This document shows, one piece after another, positions 1 through 8,800 of a stretch of 17,643 bases of DNA. The translations under genes and the position numbers were made by a program. How positions within the stretch are numbered: position 1 is the stretch's first letter; every line of letters starts with the position of its first letter. A model generated the notes under the pieces. It was not told the origin of the DNA and did no database searches. It was given only the letters and a program-made list of their open reading frames with translations. Source of the stretch: Syntrophaceae bacterium UBA5764 (GTDB lineage Bacteria > Desulfobacterota > Syntrophia > Syntrophales > Smithellaceae). The stretch is taken from NCBI GenBank assembly GCA_002418825.1, contig DIEW01000002.1, forward strand, positions 31,864-49,506. The letters are read 5' to 3'.

Positions 1-3000
1 GAAATCGGCGGGCAGGACGCCAAATACACCTTTCTCAGCAACCGGGTGGCCTGCGACTACGCCATGAACGAAGCCTGCTCCGCGGGAACAGGATCTTTTT
101 TGGAAGAATCCGCCCAAGGCGACTTAAATATCGCCGAAGCCGCCCAAATCGGTGATATCGCGCTCGCCGCAGACCAACCCTTAAAATTCGGCGAGCACTG
201 TTCCGCTTTCATCAACTCAGATATTCGTAACGCCATTCAGCAAGGTGCCTCTCGCGAAGATATAACAGCGGGCATTGTCACCTCGATTGTGTCTAACTAT
301 CTAAACCGCGTCGTAGGAAACCGGACAATTGGTAAAAACATTGTGCTGCAGGGCGGTGTCGCCAAAAACAAGGCCGTGCCGCTGGCCTTTGCAATGCTTC
401 TCGATAAAGATATTCTGGTTCCGCCCGACCCCGAACTGATGGGTTGCTTTGGTGTAGGTATCCTGGCAAAACAAAAAGTTCAGGAAGGATTTCTGACCAA
501 ATCCGATTACGACATTGATCAAATCATCGCCACCACCGTCATTTATGAAAAAGAATTTCAATGCAAATCTTGCGACAACTTCTGCCCCATCCGTATTTTA
601 AATGTTAATGGCCATAAATACATGTTCGGGGGACGCTGTAACAAATACGCCAATATCCGGAAGAAAAAAGTCTTCAATGAAGATGATGTCGTTGACTACA
701 TTGAAAAGCGCAATGATATTATGTTTAACCAATGTGCGCCTGACCCGTCAACGCTGGTGAAGAAAAAAAATTGCGTCGTCGGCATCCCTCGTTGTTTTTC
801 GATTTACACTCTCTGGCCGTTATATTCCTGGTTCTTCCACGCCTTGGGCGTAGAAACACTTGTTTCCCATGATATTTCACATGAAGGAACGGCGCGCGTG
901 GAAAGCAGCTACTGTTTTCCTGCAGAAATCGCGCACGGCGCCGTTCAGGATATTTTTGACCACAAGGTTGATTATATATTTTTGCCTCATTTCCGCGACA
1001 TGGAAAGCTACGAAAAAGACCAAACGGCCAACTTCTGCCCGATCACGCAGAGTTTGCCTTACTACATTAAAAAGGCCTTCCCGGAAATCCCCGACAATAA
1101 ATATTTGACACCCGTTGTGAGTTTTATGCTCGGCAAGGAAAAAGCCGCAGAACCCTTCATCGCCATGGCGGCAGCAATGGGGTTCAGCGGAAATGAAGCA
1201 AAAAACGCCTTCAATATCGCGCTGGAAAAACAAATGGAGTGTTTTTCGCGATTCAGTGAATTGGGCAAACAGGCGTTGGCTGATTCACTCCGGACCAAAC
1301 GCCCCTTAATCGCAATTCTGGGACGCCCCTATAATTCCTTTACCGCCGACGTCAACATGGGTATTCCGCGGAAATACACGTCTCGCGGTTACTCCGTCAT
1401 TCCGTTTGATATTCTTCCCTTCGAAGACCGGCCGATATACCCCAATATGTACTGGTACTACGGTCAGCAGAACATGAAAGCGGGCGTACTCTTAAAAGAG
1501 GAAGAAAATGTCTTTGTCACTTATATTTCCAATTTCTCCTGCGCACCCGATTCTTTCATGCTGCATTATCTAAAATGGATTATGGGCACAAAACCTTTTT
1601 TGATTCTGGAACTCGATTCACACACGGCGGACGCCGGAGTGGACACGCGCATCGAGGCCTTCCTGGACATCATTGAAGGCTACCGCTTAAAACTCACAAC
1701 AATTCGTGAAGAACGTTACGATAACGGACTGCGCTTCATTAACAATCCCGGTGAGGAAATTCACCTGAAAAATGTGCTTACGGATAAAAAGATACCAATC
1801 AAAAACAACCCCCGCGTCGTGCTTTTGCTGTCGAACATGGGAAGGCTCTCGGCGGAGCTTATCGGAGCGGCGCTGCGCGGTCTCGGCGTCAACGCACAAA
1901 CCATGCCCGTACCGGATATTTACACACTGCAACTGGCACGCAATCACACTTCAGGAAAAGAATGCCTGCCATCGCACCTGGTACTGGGCAGCACGCTTCA
2001 GTATTTATTCTCCGATAAATACCGCAAAGATGAAATTTATATCCTGTTCGTTCCCACAACTCACGGCCCCTGCCGGACCGGTCAGTATTTTGTGTTTTAT
2101 GAAAATCTATTTAAAGACCTCCGCCTGGAAAATGTGGTGGTCTTCACTTTGGATTCGGACAATTCCTATAACGAACTCGGGCCGGAATTTTCCAAGTACG
2201 CCTGGTGGTCAGCGATTATCGCCGACTACATGAAAGACGTGGAAACATCTTTACGCACCTGCGCCGCCAACCCTGCCGAAGCTATGCGAATCTATGACCA
2301 GATTTGGCAAAAAATGATCGCTGTAGCCGAAAAAGACATCACCAAAGTTCTGCCCGCGCTAAAAGAAATTGCGGATACAATATCCAAAATTCCTCTGGCC
2401 AGAAAAATGGAGGATTGCCCGAAGGTACTAATTGTCGGGGAAATTTACGTTCGACGAGATGATTTCGCCGTCGATGAGCTGATCGACCAATTCAGCCGTC
2501 ACGGCATCATCGGTAAAGTTTCCGGCGTATCCGAATGGTTTTACTATTGCGACTTTGTCCGTCATTATGAACTTAAAAAGAAACTCAGCATCCTGCCTTG
2601 GTATCAGCGACTCTTTTCCAAGGAATTTCGGGATATTATTGACTGGCGCATCGAACATTTCTACAAAAAAAATGTAGAAAAAAACATCCGTAACACACTG
2701 CAAGTTACCGGATTGGTGCCGCACACTCCGCATAACATGACAACGATCATGAAAAACACAGAAAAGCACTTTGTCAGCCACGAACTGCATTCGGAAATCA
2801 GCGTTTCCAGCGGTGTTGCCGCCACGGCTATGATGGACGGATATTCCGGTATTGTTAACATTTCTCCTTTTGCTTGTCTGATCGGGCGCGTAATTGAAGG
2901 GCTTTATACGCCTTGGGCAAGAGAAAGGAGGTATCCCATCATCTCGATTGAAATTGACTGCAACCTTTTACCTCCTAACGTATTGAGCAAATTGGAAATA

Positions 3001-3105
3001 TTCATGCTCAACGTGCTAAGATTCAAAAACAACGGGAATGCGCAAGTGATGATCGAACAACAAGGGATAAAATCCGTGGCCATAGATAGAAAAATAATCA
3101 GATAA
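1..3105 (+). CDS. Large acyl-CoA dehydratase activase-related protein (5' end outside window)
   Basis: Partial gene: the frame is open from base 1, so the GTG at 46 is internal. The 1034 visible residues start inside a BcrAD/BadFG/HgdC-type ASKHA ATPase domain. Seen are the phosphate-2-like stretch EIGGQDAK (1-8), NEACSAGTGSF (about 23-33) and the adenosine-loop stretch GGVAKN. Cys26 and Cys67 sit at the spacing expected for the two cysteines that ligate the [4Fe-4S] cluster bridging the HgdC activase dimer. A four-cysteine cluster follows (C188, C191, C195, C213), possibly a second metal site. Next come DUF2229-like and HgdB-like domains, including the stretches ILGRPYN and SGKECLP. Proteins of this architecture are usually around 1400 residues and are annotated as activators of 2-hydroxyglutaryl-CoA dehydratase. 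Known family members use ATP hydrolysis to push an electron into a radical dehydratase or a benzoyl-CoA reductase-type enzyme. The target here is unknown, as no separate dehydratase subunit is visible. It is probably cytoplasmic and oxygen-sensitive. Confidence 0.85.
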   Translation, partial: EIGGQDAKYTFLSNRVACDYAMNEACSAGTGSFLEESAQGDLNIAEAAQIGDIALAADQPLKFGEHCSAFINSDIRNAIQQGASREDITAGIVTSIVSNYLNRVVGNRTIGKNIVLQGGVAKNKAVPLAFAMLLDKDILVPPDPELMGCFGVGILAKQKVQEGFLTKSDYDIDQIIATTVIYEKEFQCKSCDNFCPIRILNVNGHKYMFGGRCNKYANIRKKKVFNEDDVVDYIEKRNDIMFNQCAPDPSTLVKKKNCVVGIPRCFSIYTLWPLYSWFFHALGVETLVSHDISHEGTARVESSYCFPAEIAHGAVQDIFDHKVDYIFLPHFRDMESYEKDQTANFCPITQSLPYYIKKAFPEIPDNKYLTPVVSFMLGKEKAAEPFIAMAAAMGFSGNEAKNAFNIALEKQMECFSRFSELGKQALADSLRTKRPLIAILGRPYNSFTADVNMGIPRKYTSRGYSVIPFDILPFEDRPIYPNMYWYYGQQNMKAGVLLKEEENVFVTYISNFSCAPDSFMLHYLKWIMGTKPFLILELDSHTADAGVDTRIEAFLDIIEGYRLKLTTIREERYDNGLRFINNPGEEIHLKNVLTDKKIPIKNNPRVVLLLSNMGRLSAELIGAALRGLGVNAQTMPVPDIYTLQLARNHTSGKECLPSHLVLGSTLQYLFSDKYRKDEIYILFVPTTHGPCRTGQYFVFYENLFKDLRLENVVVFTLDSDNSYNELGPEFSKYAWWSAIIADYMKDVETSLRTCAANPAEAMRIYDQIWQKMIAVAEKDITKVLPALKEIADTISKIPLARKMEDCPKVLIVGEIYVRRDDFAVDELIDQFSRHGIIGKVSGVSEWFYYCDFVRHYELKKKLSILPWYQRLFSKEFRDIIDWRIEHFYKKNVEKNIRNTLQVTGLVPHTPHNMTTIMKNTEKHFVSHELHSEISVSSGVAATAMMDGYSGIVNISPFACLIGRVIEGLYTPWARERRYPIISIEIDCNLLPPNVLSKLEIFMLNVLRFKNNGNAQVMIEQQGIKSVAIDRKIIR

Positions 3106-3117
3106 GAACCGGTTCTT
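3104..3117. repeat. Perfect 14-bp palindrome at the activase stop codon
   Basis: The sequence AAGAACCGGTTCTT equals its own reverse complement and starts on the last two bases of the activase stop codon. As RNA it could form only a 5-bp stem with a CCGG loop, followed by a broken T tract (CTTCTTTAG), so terminator strength would be low. It could equally be a protein-binding site or chance. Confidence 0.5.
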
Positions 3118-3134
3118 CTTTAGACTGTTTAAAA

Positions 3135-3752
3135 ATGAAAATAAGCATGACTGGGATTCTTCTAGCAGGCGGCAAGAACACTCGGATGGGCATAAATAAG
3201 GCCTTCTTAGAGATGGATGAAGCTCGCCTGATTGATAGAATTCTCGCCATTTTTCATGAACTCTTTTCAGAAACAATAATCGTCACCAATGACCCCTTAA
3301 GCTACACGGAATTTACCTCGGCAACTACAGTAACGGATATTTACAAGAATAAAGGAGCATTAGGAGGAATTTATTCGGGGCTTTTTTTCGCTTCTGAGTA
3401 TTATTCATTTGTCACTGCCTGCGATATGCCCTTTTTGAACAAGGATTTGATTATTTATCTTTCTCAACAGGTAAATAAACACGACATTGTCGTGCCTTTG
3501 ACGTCCAAAGGATTCCAACCACTCCACGCCATATATTCTAAAAATTGCCTTACACCGATAAAAAAACACATTGATGCGGGCAGATTTAAAATAACAGGTT
3601 TTTATAAAGGGTTGCGTGTTTTAACCATAACGGAAGAGGCATTGCATCCCTTTGATAAAAACGGGCAGCTGTTTCTCAATATCAACACGCCAAAAGAGTT
3701 GGAGCTTCTTAAGCAAGAAATAAAAAATAATAATAAAATCATAGACAAATAA
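3135..3752 (+). CDS. mobA: Molybdenum cofactor guanylyltransferase MobA
   Basis: MobA transfers GMP from GTP to molybdopterin-bound molybdenum, giving the guanine dinucleotide cofactor of DMSO-reductase-family enzymes such as formate dehydrogenases. The N-terminus carries the nucleotidyltransferase signature LAGGKNTRMGINK (residues 10-22), with the G-rich loop, Arg17 and Lys22. GALGGIYSGL (about 74-83) and ACDMPF with the metal-binding Asp97 follow. At 205 residues it has the usual length for a stand-alone MobA. It starts 29 bases after the activase gene and may share its transcript. No convincing Shine-Dalgarno is visible; Met5 (ATG at 3147) is an alternative start. Related CTP:molybdopterin cytidylyltransferases (MocA) have a similar fold, so the GTP assignment is by family resemblance. 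A molybdoenzyme is not encoded in the window. Confidence 0.88.
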   Translation: MKISMTGILLAGGKNTRMGINKAFLEMDEARLIDRILAIFHELFSETIIVTNDPLSYTEFTSATTVTDIYKNKGALGGIYSGLFFASEYYSFVTACDMPFLNKDLIIYLSQQVNKHDIVVPLTSKGFQPLHAIYSKNCLTPIKKHIDAGRFKITGFYKGLRVLTITEEALHPFDKNGQLFLNINTPKELELLKQEIKNNNKIIDK

Positions 3753-3782
3753 TTACTATCTTACTTAATACTTTAATTATTT
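3747..3782 (+). terminator. AT-only inverted repeat after mobA, weak terminator candidate
   Basis: Nine-base arms AAATAATTA (3747-3755) and TAATTATTT (3774-3782) are perfectly complementary, separated by 18 bases and followed by TT. The arms hold no G or C and the loop is long, so this is a poor intrinsic terminator at best. It is the only candidate for ending the activase-mobA transcript. Confidence 0.2.
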
Positions 3783-3812
3783 TTGCGTTTTTATCTGGTT
3801 GTGTAAATTATG

Positions 3813-3834
3813 TTTTATTAATCGAATAATAAAA
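3813..3834. repeat. AT-rich inverted repeat in the mobA-tetR gap
   Basis: TTTTATTA (3813-3820) and TAATAAAA (3827-3834) form a perfect 8-bp inverted repeat around ATCGAA. It lies upstream of the tetR promoter in an A/T-tract region that could also act as an UP-like element. No T tract follows on the plus strand, so it does not look like a terminator. Confidence 0.35.
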
Positions 3835-3855
3835 AATCATAAAAAAAATTTTACC

Positions 3856-3869
3856 TTTCTTAAAAGAAA
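3856..3869. promoter_or_regulatory. Candidate operator: short inverted repeat just upstream of the tetR -35 box
   Basis: Arms TTTCTT (3856-3861) and AAGAAA (3864-3869) are separated by AA. The site ends three bases before the TTGACA box. Its size and place suit a TetR-family dimer regulating its own promoter, but no protein-DNA specificity can be read from sequence alone. Confidence 0.25.
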
Positions 3870-3894
3870 CGCTTGACAAATCCTAAACGCTTGA
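3867..3894 (+). repeat. Direct repeat AAACGCTTGA spanning the tetR promoter
   Basis: Two exact copies of AAACGCTTGA lie at 3867-3876 and 3885-3894, with an 18-bp period. The first copy overlaps the -35 box and the second fills most of the spacer, so any protein binding both would cover the promoter. The period is close to two helical turns, which would place both copies on nearly the same DNA face. Confidence 0.6.
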
Positions 3895-3901
3895 TTAATA
3901 A
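3873..3901 (+). promoter_or_regulatory. Sigma70-type promoter for the tetR gene
   Basis: A perfect -35 box TTGACA (3873-3878) is followed after 17 bases by TAATAA (3896-3901) as a plausible -10 box. An alternative TAAAAT at 3899-3904 matches the consensus better but at a 20-base spacing. A/T tracts lie upstream. The expected start point is about 50 bases before the tetR ATG. A short inverted repeat, ACACT (3912-3916) and AGTGT (3932-3936), lies just downstream and might be an operator. Confidence 0.5.
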
Positions 3902-3961
3902 AATTGAACATACACTCAGTCATTTATTTTTAGTGTGGCGAAAACAAGGCAAGAAGAATAG

Positions 3962-4579
3962 ATGAGAAGCAGTCGGCAAAATATCATCGAAGCAACTCAA
4001 AGAATTCTGCAGACACGGGGTTTGACACGGGCAACTACGCGTGAAATTGCTCGCGAGGCTAAAATCACTGAAGGATTGATTTACCACCACTTCAAGGATA
4101 AGGCGGAATTAATTTATGAGGTAGTTGAAACACTTGTAAGCGAAACAAAAGACCTTCTGCAAAATTTACCCTTAAGAGTGGGAACTCGCACACTTCGAGA
4201 AAACCTGGAAGAAGTCCTGTATTCGGTCTATAAGGCGCATTATGAAATAACTCCGATTATCTGCGCAATTTTTGCTGATCGAAAACTACACGCCCGAATG
4301 TTGGAAATCATGCAGGAACGTGGCATTGGCCCGCAACATACCATTCAAGGGCTGATCGTATATCTGGCAGCAGAGCAACGAATGGGGAGGCTCTCCGACG
4401 CAGTAGATGCTCAGACTATTGCCAAATGTTTATTATTTATCAGCACGCAAGCGGCAACAAATGACCAATTGATGGAGCTTACACCCGACAAGGAACACAT
4501 TCGCCGTGAAATTCACAACTATGTACAAATATTGATGACCGGCCTGTCGCCCTTTACAAAAGGCAAAGATAAATTATAG
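3962..4579 (+). CDS. TetR/AcrR-family transcriptional regulator
   Basis: A 205-residue one-component repressor-type protein. The N-terminal HTH is typical: an RQNIIEATQRIL helix (about 5-16), then TTREIAREAKITEGLIYHHF (about 25-44) with the conserved Y-x-HF end of the recognition helix and KDKAEL after it. The remaining helical region would bind a ligand and form the dimer, and is too divergent to name an inducer. The gene sits 140 bases upstream of the RND efflux operon on the same strand. This is a common arrangement for local pump repressors, so control of the pump and of itself is the natural inference. The candidate operators upstream fit that. The ATG at 3962 is preceded only by a weak purine stretch (AAGAAG). 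Confidence 0.88.
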   Translation: MRSSRQNIIEATQRILQTRGLTRATTREIAREAKITEGLIYHHFKDKAELIYEVVETLVSETKDLLQNLPLRVGTRTLRENLEEVLYSVYKAHYEITPIICAIFADRKLHARMLEIMQERGIGPQHTIQGLIVYLAAEQRMGRLSDAVDAQTIAKCLLFISTQAATNDQLMELTPDKEHIRREIHNYVQILMTGLSPFTKGKDKL

Positions 4580-4710
4580 GCAAAATAAACAAGAAAATAT
4601 GAATTTTTATGTATTGTTTACGTTGTTAATGATATTGTTTTGAAGGGGTTATGTCGTGAACTTGCACTTTACAAAAAGGCAACCCCATAAGTTTTCATCT
4701 TTACAAAAAG
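4552..4710 (+). repeat. Three near-identical CTTTACAAAA(A)G motifs before the efflux operon
   Basis: Copy 1, CTTTACAAAAGGCAA (4552-4566), lies in the last codons of tetR. Copy 2, CTTTACAAAAAGGCAA (4667-4682), differs only by one extra A. Copy 3, CTTTACAAAAAG with TTTACAAAAAG at 4700-4710, runs into the ribosome-binding site of the adaptor gene. Copies 2 and 3 are 32 bases apart, about three helical turns. They could be regulator sites, remnants of a small duplication, or chance in AT-rich DNA. Confidence 0.4.
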
Positions 4711-4719
4711 AGGTGCTGA
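4580..4719 (+). promoter_or_regulatory. Regulatory gap upstream of the RND operon, promoter uncertain
   Basis: This 140-base gap separates tetR from the adaptor gene. The best -35-like element is TTGCAC (4662-4667), with CATAAG (4686-4691) 18 bases on as a four-of-six -10 match. A GGGGTT/AACCCC inverted repeat (4645-4650 and 4681-4686) spans that candidate. Neither is strong, and the operon may be read through from tetR. Three TTGTT words (4614, 4623, 4635) also occur here. Confidence 0.25.
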
Positions 4720-5862
4720 ATGAAAATCACTAATCGAACAGGGGTCGTGAGCACCGTAGCTATTCTCGTTTTCTGTTTTATACTAAACGGTTGCGGCGAA
4801 CAAAACATGGGCGGTCCGCCCCCTACTCCTGAAGTTGCTGTTGTAACAACACAATTAAAGGAAGTAGTTTTGACAACCGAATTGGCCGGCAGGACATCCG
4901 CTTATTTGGTTGCCGAAGTTCGTCCCCAAGTTTCTGGAATTATTCAAAAACGCCTCTTTAAGGAAGGCTCCGACGTCCGAGCCGGCGAAGTTTTATTTCA
5001 GATAGATCCAGCGCTGTATCAAGCCGCCCTATCCCGCGCTGAGGCCAACCTCACTGCCCTTCAGTTAAAGGCCAATCGCCTCCGGGAATTACTGGCTGAG
5101 AAAGCGGTCAGCCAGCAGGACTATGACGATGTAGAGGCAGCGTTGAAACAAACTCAGGCGGAAACGCAAACAGCACGCATCAATCTCAAGTATACGTCCA
5201 TTACCGCGCCTATATCTGGCCGTATTGGAAAATCGAACGTTACCGTAGGCGCCTTGGTAACGGCACATCAGCCGATGGCTTTGACTACCATTCAACAACT
5301 GAATCCCATGTACGTAGATGTTGCTCAGTCCACCGCCGATGTTTTGCGCTTGCGCCGCCTGCTGCAGGAAGGGCAACTGAATCAGAATAACAAAAACCAG
5401 CGAATAGTCAGATTGTTTCTCGATGATGGGACAGAGTACCCATCAAAAGGAATCCTCCAGTTCCGTGATGTAACCGTTGACCCGACTACGGGCTCCGTCA
5501 CTTTGCGCATCGTATTCCCCAATCCAAAAAATATCCTACTGCCAGGTATGTTTGTCCGCGCGGTGATCCCCGAAGGCGTCAACACAAAAGCGATTCTTGT
5601 GCCGCAACAGTCTATATCACGTGACCCCAAAGGTAATCCTTATGTGTTAATCGTGGACGCTGAAGGAAAAGTGCAGCAACGTCAACTCACGCTTGACCGT
5701 GCCATCGGCAGTGATTGGCTGGTATCGTCAGGACTTACAGAAAATGAACAAGTTATTGTTGAAGGTATGCTGAGAATAAAACCCGGCGATTACGTAAAAG
5801 CAGTCCCCTTCGAAACCGGAACAAAAAATAAAGATGCAATTCCGCCCGCGGAAAAAAATTAA
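4720..5862 (+). CDS. RND efflux periplasmic adaptor lipoprotein (AcrA/MexA type)
   Basis: The membrane-fusion subunit links the inner-membrane RND pump to the outer-membrane channel. A hydrophobic signal ends in the lipobox LNGC with Cys25, so it should be lipid-anchored to the inner membrane and face the periplasm. The order is AcrA-like: beta-barrel start with AGRTSAYLVAEVRPQVSG (about 56-73), first lipoyl half (KEGSDVRAGEVLFQIDP), alpha-hairpin coiled coil (about 99-157), second lipoyl half with ITAPISGRIG (161-170), then barrel and membrane-proximal domains. At 380 residues it matches the usual length. An AGAGG element sits at suitable distance before ATG 4720. The pump gene follows after 11 bases, so the two should be cotranslated. 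Substrates cannot be predicted. The acrA and mexA names are not assigned because orthology is not shown. Confidence 0.93.
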   Translation: MKITNRTGVVSTVAILVFCFILNGCGEQNMGGPPPTPEVAVVTTQLKEVVLTTELAGRTSAYLVAEVRPQVSGIIQKRLFKEGSDVRAGEVLFQIDPALYQAALSRAEANLTALQLKANRLRELLAEKAVSQQDYDDVEAALKQTQAETQTARINLKYTSITAPISGRIGKSNVTVGALVTAHQPMALTTIQQLNPMYVDVAQSTADVLRLRRLLQEGQLNQNNKNQRIVRLFLDDGTEYPSKGILQFRDVTVDPTTGSVTLRIVFPNPKNILLPGMFVRAVIPEGVNTKAILVPQQSISRDPKGNPYVLIVDAEGKVQQRQLTLDRAIGSDWLVSSGLTENEQVIVEGMLRIKPGDYVKAVPFETGTKNKDAIPPAEKN

Positions 5863-5873
5863 AGGGAAATCTG

Positions 5874-8800
5874 ATGCTATCAAAATTCTTCCTGAATCGT
5901 CCGGTTTTTGCCTGGGTCATCGCCATCATCATTATGTCGGTGGGTGTCTTGGCGATTTATAATTTGCCAATTTCACAGTATCCACAAATGGCTCCTCCGA
6001 CCATTTCTATTTCTTGCTCCTATCCCGGATCCTCCGCAGAGACAGTCGAAAACAGCGTCACTCAGGTTATCGAACAAAAGATGACCGGCCTGGAAAACCT
6101 TCTATATCTGTCTTCTTCCAGCGACTCGGCTGGTGCTTCCCGTATTGAACTAACCTTTGCACCAGGAACAGACCCGGATATGGCGTGGTCGCAGGTACAA
6201 AACAAAGTCCAGTCCGCCATGACCAGTCTTCCCGATATGGTGCAAACCCAAGGAGTGGATGTCAGGAAATCCACCCGAAATTACCTAATAATCGTTGGCT
6301 TGGTTTCGGAAGACGGCTCCATGGACGGCACCGATCTAAGAGATTTTGCCAAATCCAATTTGGAAAAAGTCTTGGCGCGCGTTCCCGGCGTGGGTGAAGT
6401 TGAAGTTTTCGGCGGTGGGTATGCTATGCGCGTGTGGCTCAATCCGGAAAAGCTGACGGATTACCATCTGACTGTGGAAGACGTAATTACATCCCTGAAA
6501 AGTTATAACGTGGAAGTTTCGGCAGGACAGTTTGGCGGAGCGCCTGCCGTCCCCGGTCAACGCCTGAATGCCTCTATCGTTGTCCAAAACATGCTTTCAA
6601 CACCTGAAGAATTTGCCAACATTCCCTTGCGAACCAATCCTGACGGTTCAATCGTACGGATCGGTGACGTAGGGCGAACAGAGTTGGGCACAGAAATTTA
6701 TGATATCCAGGTTTCGAATAACGGGAAACCGTCCGCGGGCATTGCCGTTCGCCAAGCACCGGACGCCAACGCGCTGGATACGGCCGATGCTGTGAAAGCA
6801 AAAATGGAGGAGATGAGCAGGTTTTTCCCGCCCGGCCTGAAGGTCGTCTACCCGAACGATTCCACGGTATTCATCAAAGTATCCATAAATGAAGTGATAA
6901 AAACTCTGATTATCGCCATACTTCTTGTTTTTCTGGTAATGTTACTTTTTCTTGGAAACGTCCGGGCTACACTGATTCCCACTATTGCTGTACCGGTGGT
7001 TATTCTGGGAACTTTCGCCGTTCTTGGTCTCTTCAGTTTTACCATCAATATGCTTACAATGTTTGCCATGGTTTTGGCCATCGGCCTTTTAGTGGATGAT
7101 GCTATCGTGGTCGTGGAAAATGTTGAACGCATCATGAGCGAAGAAGGCCTTCCCCCTAAAGAGGCCACAGCCAAATCTATGGATCAAATTACCAGTGCTC
7201 TGGTAGGTATCGGGTTGGTACTTTCAGCGGTTTTCGGCCCAATGGCTTTTTTCCCCGGTTCCACAGGGGTCATCTACCGGCAGTTCTCCATTACGATTAT
7301 TTCCGCCATGCTCCTCTCCGTCGTTGTCGCTTTAATTCTAACGCCTGTTCTCTGTGCATCAATTCTCAAGCCGGTAAGAGCGGGTCATGAACCCGCTGAG
7401 CATGCTGTTTCTTTTTTAAAGCCTTTTTTCTTATGGTTTGACCGCATATTCCTCCGGATTCGCGATCGGTACGTCGCGCTTGTTAGCCATTCCCTTTCAC
7501 GAAAAAAACGATATCTTTCCGTATTTATTGTAATTATTTCGCTTATGGGTGTCTTGTTTCTGCGCATGCCCACCGCATATCTCCCGGATGAGGACCAGGG
7601 TATCTTGCTCGCACAAGTAATAATGCCAGTAGGTTCTACACTGGAACAAACCGACGCGGTCACAAAACAAATCGAAAAATACTTTATGGAAAATGAAAAG
7701 GAAGCGGTCGATACCGTCATGACCATAACCGGGGTCGGTTTTTCCGGACGAGCACAAAATAACGGCATGGTATTTATCCGATTGAAAGACTGGCATCTTC
7801 GCGATCGGCATGACCTCAAAGCTCCCGCCATTGCGGGAAGGGCAATGGTGGCTCTTTCCGGCATCCGCAATGCTCTAGTATATACCTTCCAGCCACCCGC
7901 TGTTTCTGAACTCGGCATGTCTATGGGATTTGATTTCCAATTCTTGGACCGAAGCGGCTCGGGTCATAATGCTTTAATGGCCGCGCAGTATCAGCTCTTG
8001 GGCATCGTGGCTCAGGATCCAAGAGTAACAAAAGTTCGCCCCAACAGCATGCCCGACGTACCGGAATACCGTGTTGACGTGGATTGGGAAAAGGCCGGCG
8101 CTCTTGGTGTGCCAATCACTTCTATTCACAGGACACTTTCGGCAGCCTTTGGCAGCGCTTATATAAATGATTTCGTTCAAGGTGGTCGTGTAAAAAGAGT
8201 TTATATCCAAGCTGACGCTCAATACCGCATGCTGCCCAAGGATCTGGAAAAACTTTATATTCGAAACACCCAGGGCAAGATGGTTCCTTTCTCATCCTTC
8301 GCCTCTGGTCGCTGGACATCGGGAGCTCCCAGGTTAACGCGTTTCAACGGATTCCCTTCCATTAATATTTGGGGCGAGCCTGCGCCGGGTAGAAGCTCAG
8401 GCGAGGCGATGAAGGCCATGGAAGAAGCGGTGACAAAACTTCCCAGGGGATTTGGTTTCGATTGGAGCGGTCTTTCCTATCAGGAAAGGATGGCCAGCAC
8501 ACAGGCGCCACTTTTATATGCCTTTTCCATTTTTGTCATCTTTTTGTGTTTGGCCGCTCTCTACGAAAGCTGGACAATTCCCATCTCCGTTCTTCTAGTT
8601 CTTCCGCTGGGGGTTATCGGTGGAATTATTGCGTCCAGCACTCGCGGACTGGCTAATGACGTTTATTTCCAAATCGGGCTGCTTACTACACTGGGGCTTA
8701 CCACCAAAAATGCTATTCTTATTGTACAGTTTGCCAAAGGAGGTTTAGAAAAGGGAATGAATCTCATAGAAGCTACCCTGGAAGGAGCGAGACTTCGTTT

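Noticed and set aside
46..48. GTG as start of the first gene
   Set aside because: The frame is open to base 1 and the upstream residues EIGGQDAK belong to the ATPase domain, so this is an internal codon.
1772..2233. 153-residue plus-strand open frame inside the activase gene
   Set aside because: It is an out-of-frame shadow of a recognised coding region, with no family features.
7385..7918. 177-residue minus-strand open frame inside the RND pump gene
   Set aside because: It lies wholly opposite a strongly conserved gene, is low-complexity (Ser/Arg/Thr-rich) and has no recognisable domain.
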